Notes under the pieces: generated by a model
Databases searched by the model: none
What the model saw: the letters and a program-made list of their open reading frames with translations, nothing else
What the model was told of the DNA's origin: nothing
From: CAYSUS01 sp964434165
Lineage (GTDB): Bacteria > Planctomycetota > Planctomycetia > Pirellulales > Thermoguttaceae
Length of the DNA: 64,000 nt
Reading direction: 5' to 3'
Assembly (NCBI GenBank): GCA_964434165.1
Contig: CAYSUS010000011.1
Location: 1-64,000 of the forward strand
Shown: piece after piece, positions 7,656 through 16,837 of the stretch
Layout: the number at the start of each line of letters is the position of its first letter
How positions within the stretch are numbered: the first letter of the stretch is position 1
Program-made: the position numbers and the translations under genes

Positions 7656-9155
7656 ATGACGCCGCGCACAGCGGGGCTCCTGGCACTGGCGGTCTTTGCG
7701 CTCGCGCTGCGCGTGGGCTTGGTGGCCGTGTTGTGGACCGACCACGACCGGCCGCTGGGCTACGAGCACGGCCGCATCGCCGAGAACCTGCTGGCCGGGG
7801 GGGGGTTCTCCATCGAGTTCCTCGGCTCCGAGGGGCCGACCTCGCAGCAGGCGCCCTTCTATCCGCTGCTGCTGGCCGGGGCGTACTGGCTGTTCGGGGT
7901 GGGCTCGGCCGATGCCGTGCTGGCCGTGCAGCTCCTCCAGTGCACCGCCGGCACGGGACTGGTGCTGGCCGTGGTATGGCTCGCCCGCTCGCTCGTGCCG
8001 CGCGCGCCGGCGGTCGGCTGGGTCGCGGGGCTGGGCGCGGCCGTGTACCCCACGCATCTGTACAGCGTCACCCATATGCAAGTCGCCCTCTGGGCCGCCC
8101 TGTGGCTGACGCTTCTACTTGGCGTGGTCGTATCGCCACGATGGCGCGGGACCACGGCCGGGGCTGTGCTTGGAGGCCTACTCTCGGGCGTGCTCCTCCT
8201 GACCGAGCCGATCCTGGCCCTGGCCCTGCCCTTCTGCGCGATCGCCTTCTGGCTGGGCGGCCCGGTGGGGCAGCGGGTGCCACGGGCAACTTGCCCGCCT
8301 GCACGTGCCGCCCGGGCACGGGAGGACAAGCCTCCCGTGGCACCCGCGCCGTGGCGGCGCATGTTCCATCCAGTCGCCCTGATGGCTGCCGTGGCCGCGG
8401 TGGTGATCGCGCCGTGGATCGCGCGCAACTGGCGCGTCCACGGCGAGCTGGTGTTCGTCAAGTCCACGTTCGGCTATGCGTTCTGGCAGGGGAACAACCC
8501 GGCTAGCCACGGCACGGACAAGATCCCCAAGCCCTCGGCCGACGCGATCCGCCGCGACCACGACGGCACCCTGGCCGGCATGGACCGGGCGCTGCACGAA
8601 GCCCGGCACGAGACGCTCTACATCGACGACGTGCTGCTCAAGCCCCACGGCTACGCCGAGCTGGCCGGCCTCACCGAGCCGGAGCGGAGCCGCCTCCTGG
8701 GACGCCGCGCCGTGCGGTTCGTTCGCGAAAACCCGGGCCGCTATGCCGCGCTCTCGTGGCAGCGGCTCCGCTACTTCCTTCTCTTCGACGAGACGAACCC
8801 CAAGGCCGCCAACCGCATCTACCGGGCGGCCACGGCCGTGTGGTTCGTGCTGGCCGCCGTGGGCTTGCTGGCCACGCTGGGCCGGTGGCGGCGGTTCTGG
8901 CCCACCTGGGCGGTGTTCTTTGCGGTGACGCTGTTCCACGCCCTGGTGATTACCTCGGTCCGCTTCCGCGTGCCGATCGAGCCGATGAGCTTCGTGTGGA
9001 TCGCGGCCGCGGTGACGCCGGCGGCCGGGCGCGTGCTCCACGGCCTTGGAACACGCCGCCGCGGCTCCGCGCCGTCCTGCCCGTCGCCCGACGCCCTGCC
9101 CCTGCGCTACGACGAGGTCCCCCCGCCCTTTCCCCCCGCGCGCCGGGCGGCGTAG
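7656..9155 (+). CDS. GT39/ArnT-like membrane glycosyltransferase
   Basis: 499 residues with about ten hydrophobic segments. The N-terminal signature is that of dolichyl/undecaprenyl-phosphate-sugar dependent GT-C enzymes: after the first membrane helix, an acidic loop 'WTDHDRPLGYEHGRIAENL' carries the putative catalytic Asp, and 'SQQAPFYPLLLAGAYWL' is the typical next loop/helix. The role would be transfer of a sugar from a lipid carrier at the periplasmic face; the acceptor is unknown. The start is ATG 7656 with a strong aaggagg. Residues about 206-231 are encoded by a 75-bp palindromic insertion (8273-8347), kept in frame in a loop between membrane helices. The C-terminal 30 residues are Pro/Arg-rich. 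Confidence 0.85.
   Translation: MTPRTAGLLALAVFALALRVGLVAVLWTDHDRPLGYEHGRIAENLLAGGGFSIEFLGSEGPTSQQAPFYPLLLAGAYWLFGVGSADAVLAVQLLQCTAGTGLVLAVVWLARSLVPRAPAVGWVAGLGAAVYPTHLYSVTHMQVALWAALWLTLLLGVVVSPRWRGTTAGAVLGGLLSGVLLLTEPILALALPFCAIAFWLGGPVGQRVPRATCPPARAARAREDKPPVAPAPWRRMFHPVALMAAVAAVVIAPWIARNWRVHGELVFVKSTFGYAFWQGNNPASHGTDKIPKPSADAIRRDHDGTLAGMDRALHEARHETLYIDDVLLKPHGYAELAGLTEPERSRLLGRRAVRFVRENPGRYAALSWQRLRYFLLFDETNPKAANRIYRAATAVWFVLAAVGLLATLGRWRRFWPTWAVFFAVTLFHALVITSVRFRVPIEPMSFVWIAAAVTPAAGRVLHGLGTRRRGSAPSCPSPDALPLRYDEVPPPFPPARRAA
8273..8347. repeat. Palindromic element inserted in frame within the GT39 gene
   Basis: Perfect 14-bp terminal inverted repeats (8273-8286 gcgggtgccacggg and 8334-8347) enclose three smaller hairpins: cgggcaa/ttgcccg, gtgcc/ggcac and gggagg/cctccc. 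The 75 bp is a multiple of three and has no stop, adding a Pro/Arg/Ala-rich loop to the protein. Confidence 0.75.
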
Positions 9156-9335
9156 GCCGTTTCGCCAGGCAGCGCCGTGTTGACGCAAGGCAACCTCCGA
9201 TCCGCAGCGCGCCCGAGGGCAGGCCGCCCGACTTCCTCTGCAACCTCCTTGTAGAAAAGGGCTTGCGCGTCAAGCATGACCGGCGTGCGCCGGCGGCGGC
9301 ATCCGGTTTGCATTCCGTGTTCGGTCCGTGCGGCG

Positions 9336-9375
9336 CGCCCGGGAGAGCCTCCGTCCCCTCGGGCTCTCCCGGGTG
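9336..9375. repeat. Strong intergenic hairpin between GT39 gene and next CDS
   Basis: Perfect 12-bp arms cccgggagagcc (9338-9349) and ggctctcccggg (9362-9373), extended by a G-T and a C-G pair, around a 12-base loop. No T-run follows on either strand, so an intrinsic terminator is not clear. It lies upstream of the chosen start at 9429. Confidence 0.75.
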
Positions 9376-9428
9376 CCGCCCTCTCGTCACGGGACTGGCT
9401 GATCGTTCGCCCCAAGCTGCACCCTGGC

Positions 9429-10292
9429 ATGAACTCCCGCGATCTGGTTGAGCTGGCCGCGCTGGTGGCCGTCCACGGGCCGGTCCTGGTCCGCAGCCCG
9501 CACAACGTGCCCGACGCGAGCATCGAGGCCTACTGGGTGGCCGCCAAGTGCCGCCTGGATCGCTGGGCCCGCGACTTGAAGCGGATCTCGCAGCAGGCGA
9601 TCGATCTCGATCCGCTCCAGCGGCGGCGACAGTGGCCCAGGACGCGGGCGCTGCTCGAGGAGATTCTCACCGGCGAGGTCCTCACCCGGGTGTGGACGGC
9701 CGTGATGTGCGCCTACGACCGCCGCCGCGACTCGGTCACCACCGAGCCGATCGTGCGGAGCGTGATGATCGGGCACCTGGAGGCCCGGCACCGCGTGCTC
9801 AACCTGCTGGTGCAGGGGGCGTCGATCGACTCGGAGGAGGCCGTCAAGCTCAACCGGCTCAGGCGCCGCGTCGAGCGATGGACCGACATGCTCATCGGGT
9901 ACCTGTCGGGCCTGGAGAACGTGGCCGAGTTCGCCATCGATCCGGATCGTGCCCACGACTTCGCCGAGGACCTCTCCTACCAGGGCCGGATGGCCGGGGG
10001 CCGCCACGCCTGGCCGCTGGTGGCGGCCTCGCTCCGCGCGGCGTTCCGCCAAGGCCCGGATTCCAAGACGGCCAACGCCGATCTGAACCAGCGGATCGCC
10101 TCGTCGATCGTCGCCTGCTTCCCCGCCGAGTTGTTCGACGCGACGGGCCTGTTCCGCTCGCTGTGGCTGACGCGCCTGACCCACTTCACCGACGACGCCG
10201 AGGGGATGCTCGACTCGCTTCTGGCGGACGACCTCGCCCCCGCGCCGCGAGGGCTCGAAGGCCGGCTGGGGCGCTTCGGGCCGATCCGATAG
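9429..10292 (+). CDS. Conserved hypothetical helical protein
   Basis: 287 residues from ATG 9429. An earlier in-frame ATG at 9276 would translate an Arg/Pro-rich, hairpin-containing stretch unlike the rest, so the later start is preferred although its ribosome site is weak. The product is predicted helical and soluble, with charged segments such as 'WVAAKCRLDRWARDLKRI' and 'HLEARHRVLNLLVQG'. No signal peptide, membrane helix or catalytic motif is recognised. It does not resemble a family I can name. It is the last plus-strand gene before the convergent symporter. Confidence 0.7.
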   Translation: MNSRDLVELAALVAVHGPVLVRSPHNVPDASIEAYWVAAKCRLDRWARDLKRISQQAIDLDPLQRRRQWPRTRALLEEILTGEVLTRVWTAVMCAYDRRRDSVTTEPIVRSVMIGHLEARHRVLNLLVQGASIDSEEAVKLNRLRRRVERWTDMLIGYLSGLENVAEFAIDPDRAHDFAEDLSYQGRMAGGRHAWPLVAASLRAAFRQGPDSKTANADLNQRIASSIVACFPAELFDATGLFRSLWLTRLTHFTDDAEGMLDSLLADDLAPAPRGLEGRLGRFGPIR

Positions 10293-10444
10293 GCGACTGG
10301 GAGGCCGCCGCGAAGGGAAGGCGGCGATAGCCACCGCAAGCACGAAGAATACGAGAACGGCCTGGCCGCTCCTCTCTCCGCGCTTCGTGCCTCTCCGGCG
10401 TTCTTCGTGGCCATCTCCCCGGCCTCTCTTCGCGCCTCCCGTGG

Positions 10445-12388
10445 CTACTTGTCCGCGTCGGGCGGGCCGCCGTCGGGGGTCGTGTACATCGGGCCAGGCC
10501 CGAGCCGGTCGTACCAGGTGAACTTCATGATCACCGAGGTCACGGCGAGGATGCCCAGCGAGATCCACATCGTGGTCCACTCGCGGATCACCAGGCAGAT
10601 GGGGGCGATCATCAACTGGAGCTGCCAGACGATGCCCACCGCCACGTTCCAGGCGTCCCACCAGAAGTCGCGGTTCGCCTCGGTGGACGGGTCCTGCTGC
10701 TGGAGCTTCTCGCGCACCGGCTTCCAGAATCCCCAGGGGCGCACGTCGCGGTAGAAGCCAAGTAGCACTTCGTCGCTTTCGGGCGGCGTCATGAGGCACA
10801 CGCAGATCGACGCCACCAGGCTCACTGGCGCCGTGACGAAGAACGCGTACAGCCCCGGGAACTCCCACAGCTGGGTCTGCCAGACCGCGTTGATTGTGGT
10901 AGGTATCTGGATCAGAATCGCCACGGCCACGCCGGAGATCATCCCGGCGAAGTAGCCGTGCCCGTTGAACCGCCACCAGTGCCACTTCAGAACGTTCGGC
11001 GCGACGTAGCCGCCGTAGAGGGCGAAGGTGATCCAGGTCGTGATCTGGTGGATCGAGGTAACCGTCATGCCCACGCCGATGGCGATCAGCACCAGCAATA
11101 TGGAGGCCGCGTAGCTCATCCAGACGTAAAGCCGCTGCGAGGCGTGGGGGTTGACGTACCGCTTGTACACGTCGTTGACCATGTAGGCCGCGCCGGCGTT
11201 GACCGTGGAATCGAAGGTGCTCATGAACGCGGCCAGCAGGCCGGCCATGAGGATGCCCACCAGCCCGGCCGGGACGTAGTCGCGGATCACGAAGGGCAGG
11301 ATCTTCTCGAAGTCGAACTTCTCGCCCGCCCCGAGCATCGCGTTGACCGTGTCGCTGAAATAGACCAGCCCCAGAACGGCGATGCCGGTGATCATCAGGA
11401 ATCGCGGCACGAGCTGGACGATCGACATCCACCAGTTCTCCAGGGCGGCCTCGCGCGGGTTGCGCGTGGAGAGCACGTGCTGGATGCCGTACCCCGGCGT
11501 GGGACCGGCCATGCTCACCAGGATTCCCTTGAGGAACATGATCGTGACGACGAAGCCGAGGAAGGAATAACCGTCGTTGACGATCTTCTGATTCAGGCCT
11601 TGGATCAGTCCCGACCAGTCGAGGTCGAGCTTCCACCCCAGCCAGAGGTCGGTCCAGCCCGGCGGGACCGCGGCGCGGAGCTGATCGGCGGTGACGTGCT
11701 CCAAAGCGACCCAGGCGATGAACACCGAGGCCACGGTCAACAGCACGAATTGCAGCAGGTCGGTGAGCACGACGCTGTACCATCCGCCCAGGAGCAGGTA
11801 GGCCGTGGTGATCAGCAGGATGATAACCGCGTAGGAATCGGCCGAGGTGAGCGGACCGTAGCCGAGGTCCCAGGGGAAGAACACGTCGGCGAACTTGCCG
11901 ATCCCCTGGTAGGCGTAGCAAAGAAAGCCGATGCTCAGCACCAGGGCATAGACGACCACGCTCAGGTGCGAGAGGTTGCCGGCCAGTCCGGTCCCGAAGC
12001 GGGTCCGCATCCACTCGGCCCCGGTCAGCACGTTGGAGCGGCGGATCCACGGCCCCAGATAGACCTGCCGGAAGATGCGGTCGAACAGCGGCCAGATCCA
12101 GGGGATGAACGCGGCCTTCAGCCCGTAGGTGAACAGCATGGCCACGAACCACATCGTGCCCGTGATGTCGAACCCGCTGGCCCCGTGCGAGGTGCCGATG
12201 ACCCACCAGGGCAGGCTCTTGCCGCCGAGGAAGTAGGCCTCCAGGTTGCGCGACGCCCGCTTCGAGAGCCACCAGCCCAGGCCGAGGATCAGGGCGATGT
12301 AGCCGACCATGATCGCGATGTCCACGTTGGCGAGCGGAATCGCGTGCTTGGCTGCGGACGTCGCGGCATCGGCGGCCAGTAGCATCAT
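10445..12388 (-). CDS. Sodium:solute symporter (SSS family)
   Basis: 647 residues with roughly 14 hydrophobic segments from about residue 25 onward, as in SSS (LeuT-fold) transporters. Typical features include the early 'LGWWLSKRASRNLEAYFLGGKSLPWW' segment (quoted parts: SKRASRNLEAYFLGG) and 'GASGFDITGTMWFV' in the next helix, the core sodium-coupling region. Either of two adjacent ATGs (12388, 12385) works behind GGGAG. It lies 124 bases downstream of the GH130 gene on the same strand, so uptake of an oligosaccharide or sugar acid feeding GH130 metabolism is plausible (inference). Substrate not determinable. Confidence 0.9.
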   Translation of the reverse strand: MMLLAADAATSAAKHAIPLANVDIAIMVGYIALILGLGWWLSKRASRNLEAYFLGGKSLPWWVIGTSHGASGFDITGTMWFVAMLFTYGLKAAFIPWIWPLFDRIFRQVYLGPWIRRSNVLTGAEWMRTRFGTGLAGNLSHLSVVVYALVLSIGFLCYAYQGIGKFADVFFPWDLGYGPLTSADSYAVIILLITTAYLLLGGWYSVVLTDLLQFVLLTVASVFIAWVALEHVTADQLRAAVPPGWTDLWLGWKLDLDWSGLIQGLNQKIVNDGYSFLGFVVTIMFLKGILVSMAGPTPGYGIQHVLSTRNPREAALENWWMSIVQLVPRFLMITGIAVLGLVYFSDTVNAMLGAGEKFDFEKILPFVIRDYVPAGLVGILMAGLLAAFMSTFDSTVNAGAAYMVNDVYKRYVNPHASQRLYVWMSYAASILLVLIAIGVGMTVTSIHQITTWITFALYGGYVAPNVLKWHWWRFNGHGYFAGMISGVAVAILIQIPTTINAVWQTQLWEFPGLYAFFVTAPVSLVASICVCLMTPPESDEVLLGFYRDVRPWGFWKPVREKLQQQDPSTEANRDFWWDAWNVAVGIVWQLQLMIAPICLVIREWTTMWISLGILAVTSVIMKFTWYDRLGPGPMYTTPDGGPPDADK

Positions 12389-12445
12389 GGCGTCGGCTCC
12401 CGCGGGTCAGGTCACAACGGCGGTCACTCGGCCGGAAGACGGGGC

Positions 12446-12498
12446 CGGGAACCATCCGCGCGAAGCACCCCTCGGGCCGCTGCGGCAAATGGTTCCCG
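12446..12498. repeat. Inverted repeat between GH130 and symporter genes
   Basis: Arms cgggaaccat (12446-12455) and atggttcccg (12489-12498), a perfect 10-bp stem with a 33-base loop. It sits in the 124-bp gap of a probable two-gene transcript and could partly terminate it. No T-tract. Confidence 0.5.
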
Positions 12499-12512
12499 CC
12501 TCCTCGTTCATG

Positions 12513-13532
12513 TCAGTCAGTCGGGCAAGAGAGCAGGTAATCGATCAACTCCTCCAGCGGGCACGTGGCCAGCGCGCAGTAGCGGTCGGCCCCGCCGTAA
12601 TAGACGAACAGCGTCCCGTCGATCACCACCGCCCCGCACGGGAACACGCAGCCGCGGTAGAAGCCCTCGATCTCGTAATCCATCTCCGGCTGCATGATCC
12701 ACTGGCGCGTGCGATGGGTGACCCGCGTCGGATCGTCCAGGTCCAGCAGCAGCGCGCCGAGGCGATAGAACTTGTCGGTCCCCACGGCGTGGTAGATCGT
12801 CATCCAGCCGTGCTCGGTGCGGATCGGCGGCGTGTTGGCCCCGATCTTGTTCGCCTCCCAGTCGAACCGCTGCCTGGCCAGCAGCCGGCTCTCGCGGAAG
12901 CCCAACAGGTCGTCGGCCATCGAGATCCAGATTGCCGGATGCTGGGTCCCGTACCGAGGCCCGACCCACTCCAGCGGCCGATGCAGCATGACGAACCTGC
13001 CGCCCACCCGCTCGGGAAACAGGATCACGTCGCGATCGTCCAGGAGCGGATCGGTGAGGCTGCCCGCGCGGATCCACGTCTTGAAGTCCTGCGTGATCGC
13101 CAGCCCGGTGAGCGTGGCGTTCTTGCGGAGGAACACGGGGAACTCGGCGGGGCGCTCCGGCGGGAAGTAGCGCTCGCTGTCGGACAGCCAGAACTGGCCG
13201 AACGGGTAATGGCGCAAGGCGTAGGTCACGTAGTACCAGGCTCCGAGCTTCACGATCCGCGGGTCCTGGATCGTCGCCGCGTCGAACCCGTCCTGGCTGG
13301 GGCTGAGCGCGGGCCCGTCGCCGGCGCGCTCGAACGCGTAGCCGTCCTTGCTCGTGGCCAGGCCGAAGTAGCATTTGTACTCCGGGTGCGACTCGGCAGC
13401 GCGGTACAGGAGCTTGACCTCGCCCTGATCCTCGTCGTACCACGCCCCGGGGTTGAACACCGCCAGGTCCTCCCAGGGGTGGTTCGGGTGGGCGGAGAGG
13501 ATGGGGTTGCCCTGGTAGCGCTTCAGCTTCAC
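12513..13532 (-). CDS. GH130 family mannoside phosphorylase/glycosidase
   Basis: 339 residues, typical of GH130. The start is taken as GTG 13532 (MKLKRYQGNPIL), four bases after GAGGA and exactly where GH130 proteins begin; the open frame continues upstream only as an antisense shadow. Motifs: 'AVFNPGAW' near residue 24, 'IQDPRI' with the probable general acid Asp90, 'DRDVILFPERVGGRFVMLHRP' (seen in parts), and 'YYGGADRYCALAT' near the end. The family phosphorolyses beta-1,2- or beta-1,4-mannosides, some members hydrolyse them. No signal peptide, so it acts in the cytoplasm on imported sugar, fitting the adjacent symporter. Confidence 0.9.
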   Translation of the reverse strand: MKLKRYQGNPILSAHPNHPWEDLAVFNPGAWYDEDQGEVKLLYRAAESHPEYKCYFGLATSKDGYAFERAGDGPALSPSQDGFDAATIQDPRIVKLGAWYYVTYALRHYPFGQFWLSDSERYFPPERPAEFPVFLRKNATLTGLAITQDFKTWIRAGSLTDPLLDDRDVILFPERVGGRFVMLHRPLEWVGPRYGTQHPAIWISMADDLLGFRESRLLARQRFDWEANKIGANTPPIRTEHGWMTIYHAVGTDKFYRLGALLLDLDDPTRVTHRTRQWIMQPEMDYEIEGFYRGCVFPCGAVVIDGTLFVYYGGADRYCALATCPLEELIDYLLSCPTD

Positions 13533-13802
13533 GGGGTCCTCGGCGGCGGCGCGAGAAGGGACTGGCCAGCAGAGACCCGCGTAGGTTAGTCTTGAAAGGC
13601 AGGGGCCGTCAATGATGTCCCGACACCGCAGGGCGATGGCGCGGTCCCTTCTTGTATCCCCGTTGCTGCACGTTATCCTGGAGCGGCCCGGGCGGGGTAG
13701 CTTGGCTGTCCGCTGCGGCGGGGAAACTCGTCCCGGCCGACAGCCATGCCTCCCTCCGACCGCGCGTGTGCATCCACGATCCACTGTCGGAAGGGGGACA
13801 CC

Positions 13803-14924
13803 ATGAAGTCTTCGTCCACGCTCACGCGGTGCCTTGTGCTGGGGGCTACGGCGATCTTCTGGGGCTCGGCATCGGCCCAGGAAGCCGGCGCCAGGCGTCA
13901 GGAGATCGTCAAGAAGTACGACAAAGACCAGGACGGACGCCTCAGTCCGGAGGAATGGCAAGCCCTTCGCAACGACGTCCGCGACGGCAAGCTGGAAGTG
14001 CCGCCCCAGGTTCGCGAGCGGATCCTCAGGCCGCGCGGGGCCCGACCGGGCGGCGCGCGGCGCGCGCCTCGCGGCGTGACCGTCGAGCGCGACGTGGAGT
14101 ACGGCCGTGCCGGCGACCGGCCGCTGACGCTCGACGTCGTGCTGCCCGAGAAGAAGAGCGACGAGCCGCTCCCGGCCATCGCGTTCATTCACGGCGGCGG
14201 CTGGCGCGGGGGCAACAAGTCGGGCGGCGTGGGGCGCGTCGCCCCGCTGGTGGCCTCTGGCAACTCCGTCGGCTTCTCCGTCGGATACCGCCTGACCGGC
14301 GAGGCGATCTGGCCCGCCCAGATCCACGACTGCAAGGCCGCCATCCGCTGGATCAGGGCCAACGCCAGGAAGTACCACGTCGACCCCGACAGAATCGGCG
14401 TGTGGGGCTCCTCGGCCGGCGGCCATCTCGTGTCCATGCTGGGGACCTCCGGCGACGTCGAGAAGCTGGAGGGCGGCAACGGATCGCCCGACCAGTCCAG
14501 CTGCGTGGTCGATTTCTGCGGGCCGTCGGACTTCACGGCGGCGAAGAAGATGGAAGGCGGGCGCGAGCCCTCGGCCGTGACGCTTCTTCTGGGCGGGCCG
14601 CCCCAGGAGAAGAGGGACGTGGCCCGCGAGGCCTCGCCGGTCACCTACGTGTCGAAGGACGACCCGCCGTTCCTGATCGTCCACGGCACAGGCGACGGCA
14701 CGGTCCCGCTTCAACAAGCCGAGATCCTCTACGAGGCCCTGACCAAGGCCGGGTGCAAGCCGGTCTTCATCAAGATCGACGGTGGCGGACACGGTATCGG
14801 CGGCGCCGCGGTCCAGGAGCGCGTCAACGCGTTTCTGGAGAAGCACCTGCGGGGCCAGGACGTTGAGATCAAGTCCGAGACCATCCCCGCAGAGCGCCCG
14901 CCCAGGCCGAAGCCCAAGCGTTGA
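13803..14924 (+). CDS. Secreted alpha/beta-hydrolase (esterase) with N-terminal EF-hand
   Basis: 373 residues. ATG 13803 follows aaggggga and begins a signal peptide ending near SASA-Q. An EF-hand loop 'DKDQDGRLSPEEW' lies at about 40-52. The hydrolase domain shows the oxyanion motif 'HGGGW' (about 128), nucleophile 'GSSAGGH' (about 202), an Asp in 'HGTGDGTVP' (about 295) and His in 'GGGHGIG' (about 326), the BD-FAE/lipase-like esterase pattern. It probably removes acyl groups from polysaccharide in the periplasm; the substrate is not determined. The next gene starts 72 bases on, with a hairpin repeat between. Confidence 0.88.
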   Translation: MKSSSTLTRCLVLGATAIFWGSASAQEAGARRQEIVKKYDKDQDGRLSPEEWQALRNDVRDGKLEVPPQVRERILRPRGARPGGARRAPRGVTVERDVEYGRAGDRPLTLDVVLPEKKSDEPLPAIAFIHGGGWRGGNKSGGVGRVAPLVASGNSVGFSVGYRLTGEAIWPAQIHDCKAAIRWIRANARKYHVDPDRIGVWGSSAGGHLVSMLGTSGDVEKLEGGNGSPDQSSCVVDFCGPSDFTAAKKMEGGREPSAVTLLLGGPPQEKRDVAREASPVTYVSKDDPPFLIVHGTGDGTVPLQQAEILYEALTKAGCKPVFIKIDGGGHGIGGAAVQERVNAFLEKHLRGQDVEIKSETIPAERPPRPKPKR

Positions 14925-14939
14925 CACGGCTGCAATCCA

Positions 14940-14972
14940 AGACTTCCGAAGTCTCGCCGACTTCGGAAGTCT
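14940..14972. repeat. 13-5-13 hairpin repeat, copy 2
   Basis: Arm gacttccgaagtc (14941-14953), loop tcgcc, arm gacttcggaagtc (14959-14971), plus one outer A-T pair. It lies 16 bases after the esterase stop and 24 before the next ATG. Perfect stem with a different loop from copy 1. Confidence 0.85.
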
Positions 14973-14996
14973 GGTCCCAGGAGACCGGGGAGTACC

Positions 14997-16331
14997 ATGC
15001 ACGGATTCAGGCACCTGCTCTCGATCGGCGTGGCCCTGTCGGGACTGGGCCTCGCGGCGGCCGCCGCGGAAGACGCACCCGACCGCGCCAGGGAGGCCTA
15101 CGACCGGGGCGTCGCGGCCACCAACCAGGGTAAGCTCGACGAGGCCCTGGAGGCCTTGGACGAGGCGATCCGTCTGGAGCCGGACCTGGCCGACGCCTGG
15201 TGCGACCGCGGGCTGGCGCGGGCCCTGTCGGGCAAGTACGAGGCCGCGCTGGCCGACCTGGACAAGGCCCTTGAGCTGAGCCCCCGGGACGTGGACGTGC
15301 GGCTCAACCGCGGCCTGGTCTTCTTCCGCCAGGGCGATCTGGACCGCGCGGTGGCCGAGTACGACGAGGCCGTCAAGCTCGCGCCCGACTCCGGCGAGGC
15401 CCGGCGCGAGCGAGGCCACGCGCTGCTCCTGCAAGGCGAGTTGGACAAGTCCCTGGAGGACCTCAACGAGGCCGCCAGGCTCAGCCCCAAGGACGCCGCC
15501 GTATTCACCTGCCGCGGGCGCGTGTTGTTCAAGAAGGGAGACGTCGACCAGGCCATCGAGGATTATCATCAGTCGCTGCGATTGAATCCCAAGAACCACG
15601 AGGTATGGTGCGATCGCGGGTATGCCCGGGCGGTCAAGGGGGAGCTGGACCTGGCGATCCGCGACCTGAACTACGCCGTGCATCTGGCGCCAAAGGACCC
15701 GCTGTGCCGCTACGGCCGCGGCTTCGCCCTGCATGCGGCCGGCCGGCTGGACGACGCGCTCGCCGAGTTCAGCGCGGCCATCCGCCTGGAGCCGGAGTAC
15801 GCCGACGCCTACCGGGAGCGGGCGGAGGTCTATTTCGATCAGGGGAAGCGCAAGGAGGCCCTCGCCGAGTTCGCCAAGGCCGTCAAGATCGATCCGGAGA
15901 ATTCCGAAACCTACGTCAGCCGCGGCTCGGTCCTCATGGCCGGCAAGGAAGGGGACCTGGAGGGGGCCATCGAGGACTTCAATCGGGCGTTGCGCCTGGA
16001 TGCGAACAGCGCGGAGGCGTGGCGGGCCCGGGGCTACGCCCGGACCAAGAAGGGCGACGTGGAAAAGGGCCTACGCGACCTGAACTACGCCGTCCATCTG
16101 ATGCCCCGCAGCGCCACGGCCTGGTTCTGCCGGGGGTTCGCCCACTACGAGAAGGGCGACCTGGAGAAGGCCGTGGCCGATTACACCCAGGCCCTGCGCC
16201 TCGATCCGGGGTACGGGGAGGTGTATTACAGCCGGGGCGTGGCCCTCCAGAAGCTGGGCCAGGGCGCTCGCGCGGCGGCCGACTTCGCCCGGGCCAAGGC
16301 CCTTTCCGACGACGGCCGCTCCCGCCGTTAG
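14997..16331 (+). CDS. Secreted TPR-repeat protein
   Basis: 444 residues. A signal peptide (LLSIGVALSGLGLAAAAAE) is followed by about twelve 34-residue tetratricopeptide repeats that run to the end, each with the G/A-rich helix pattern 'A..DRG.A....G..D.A...' and 'A..L.P'. TPR arrays bind other proteins; the partner is unknown. The DNA repeat is imperfect, so the array is old rather than freshly duplicated. The preceding esterase gene is on the same strand 72 bases upstream, but a hairpin repeat separates them. Confidence 0.9.
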   Translation: MHGFRHLLSIGVALSGLGLAAAAAEDAPDRAREAYDRGVAATNQGKLDEALEALDEAIRLEPDLADAWCDRGLARALSGKYEAALADLDKALELSPRDVDVRLNRGLVFFRQGDLDRAVAEYDEAVKLAPDSGEARRERGHALLLQGELDKSLEDLNEAARLSPKDAAVFTCRGRVLFKKGDVDQAIEDYHQSLRLNPKNHEVWCDRGYARAVKGELDLAIRDLNYAVHLAPKDPLCRYGRGFALHAAGRLDDALAEFSAAIRLEPEYADAYRERAEVYFDQGKRKEALAEFAKAVKIDPENSETYVSRGSVLMAGKEGDLEGAIEDFNRALRLDANSAEAWRARGYARTKKGDVEKGLRDLNYAVHLMPRSATAWFCRGFAHYEKGDLEKAVADYTQALRLDPGYGEVYYSRGVALQKLGQGARAAADFARAKALSDDGRSRR

Positions 16332-16837
16332 GGCGCTGAAGCCTCCCGATGCGCACCCCGTATTGCGGTGCAATCAAGCTGGCCCACACGCAGGGTGCCC
16401 CCATCCGCAGCAGCCAAACTCAACCCCTACTTGGGGTGAGATGCCAATTCACCCACAAGTGGTCATAACGTGGCATTTCCGCTCGGTTTCGCGCGCAGCC
16501 CCGTCCCCCCCGAGAAAAGTGCCGGATGTTGGCATGCGGCCTGTTGCCTTTTCCATAGGCGCCAACTATAGATAGAGCCGTCGTCGGGGAACCAGGACGA
16601 CGCAAGATGGCCGACCGGGAGTCTCTGCCAGACCTGCTGATTCCGGCGGGGCGTCACCGTTTGTCAGCCATTCCTTTCCGCGGATCACCGCGCGACGGGG
16701 TGGCGCCGTGGGTTCTCCACTGGGACGGACACGACCTGTCTGGAGGTTCCTCTTTCGGGCAGATATCTCATTGTATCGACATGACGCGACCGGCCCTCCG
16801 CGCGGCGGGCCGCTCGCCGGGCATGAGGAGACGACCG
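16332..16837. other. Leader/promoter region of the giant PEP-CTERM gene
   Basis: No gene seen. It is locally AT-richer than its surroundings near 16430-16580. It contains a small inverted repeat atgcca/tggcat (16441-16446, 16472-16477) and the promoter candidate at 16544-16572, which would leave an untranslated leader of about 260 bases. Confidence 0.5.
16544..16572 (+). promoter_or_regulatory. Candidate sigma-70 promoter for giant surface protein
   Basis: TTGCCT (16544-16549), 17-base spacer, TATAGA (16567-16572); four of six matches in each box with ideal spacing. Confidence 0.4.

Noticed and set aside
13533..15734. Long upstream extension of the GH130 frame
   Set aside because: It runs antisense to the esterase and TPR genes. 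GH130 proteins begin at MKLKRYQGN, and a GAGGA-GTG start is present there.
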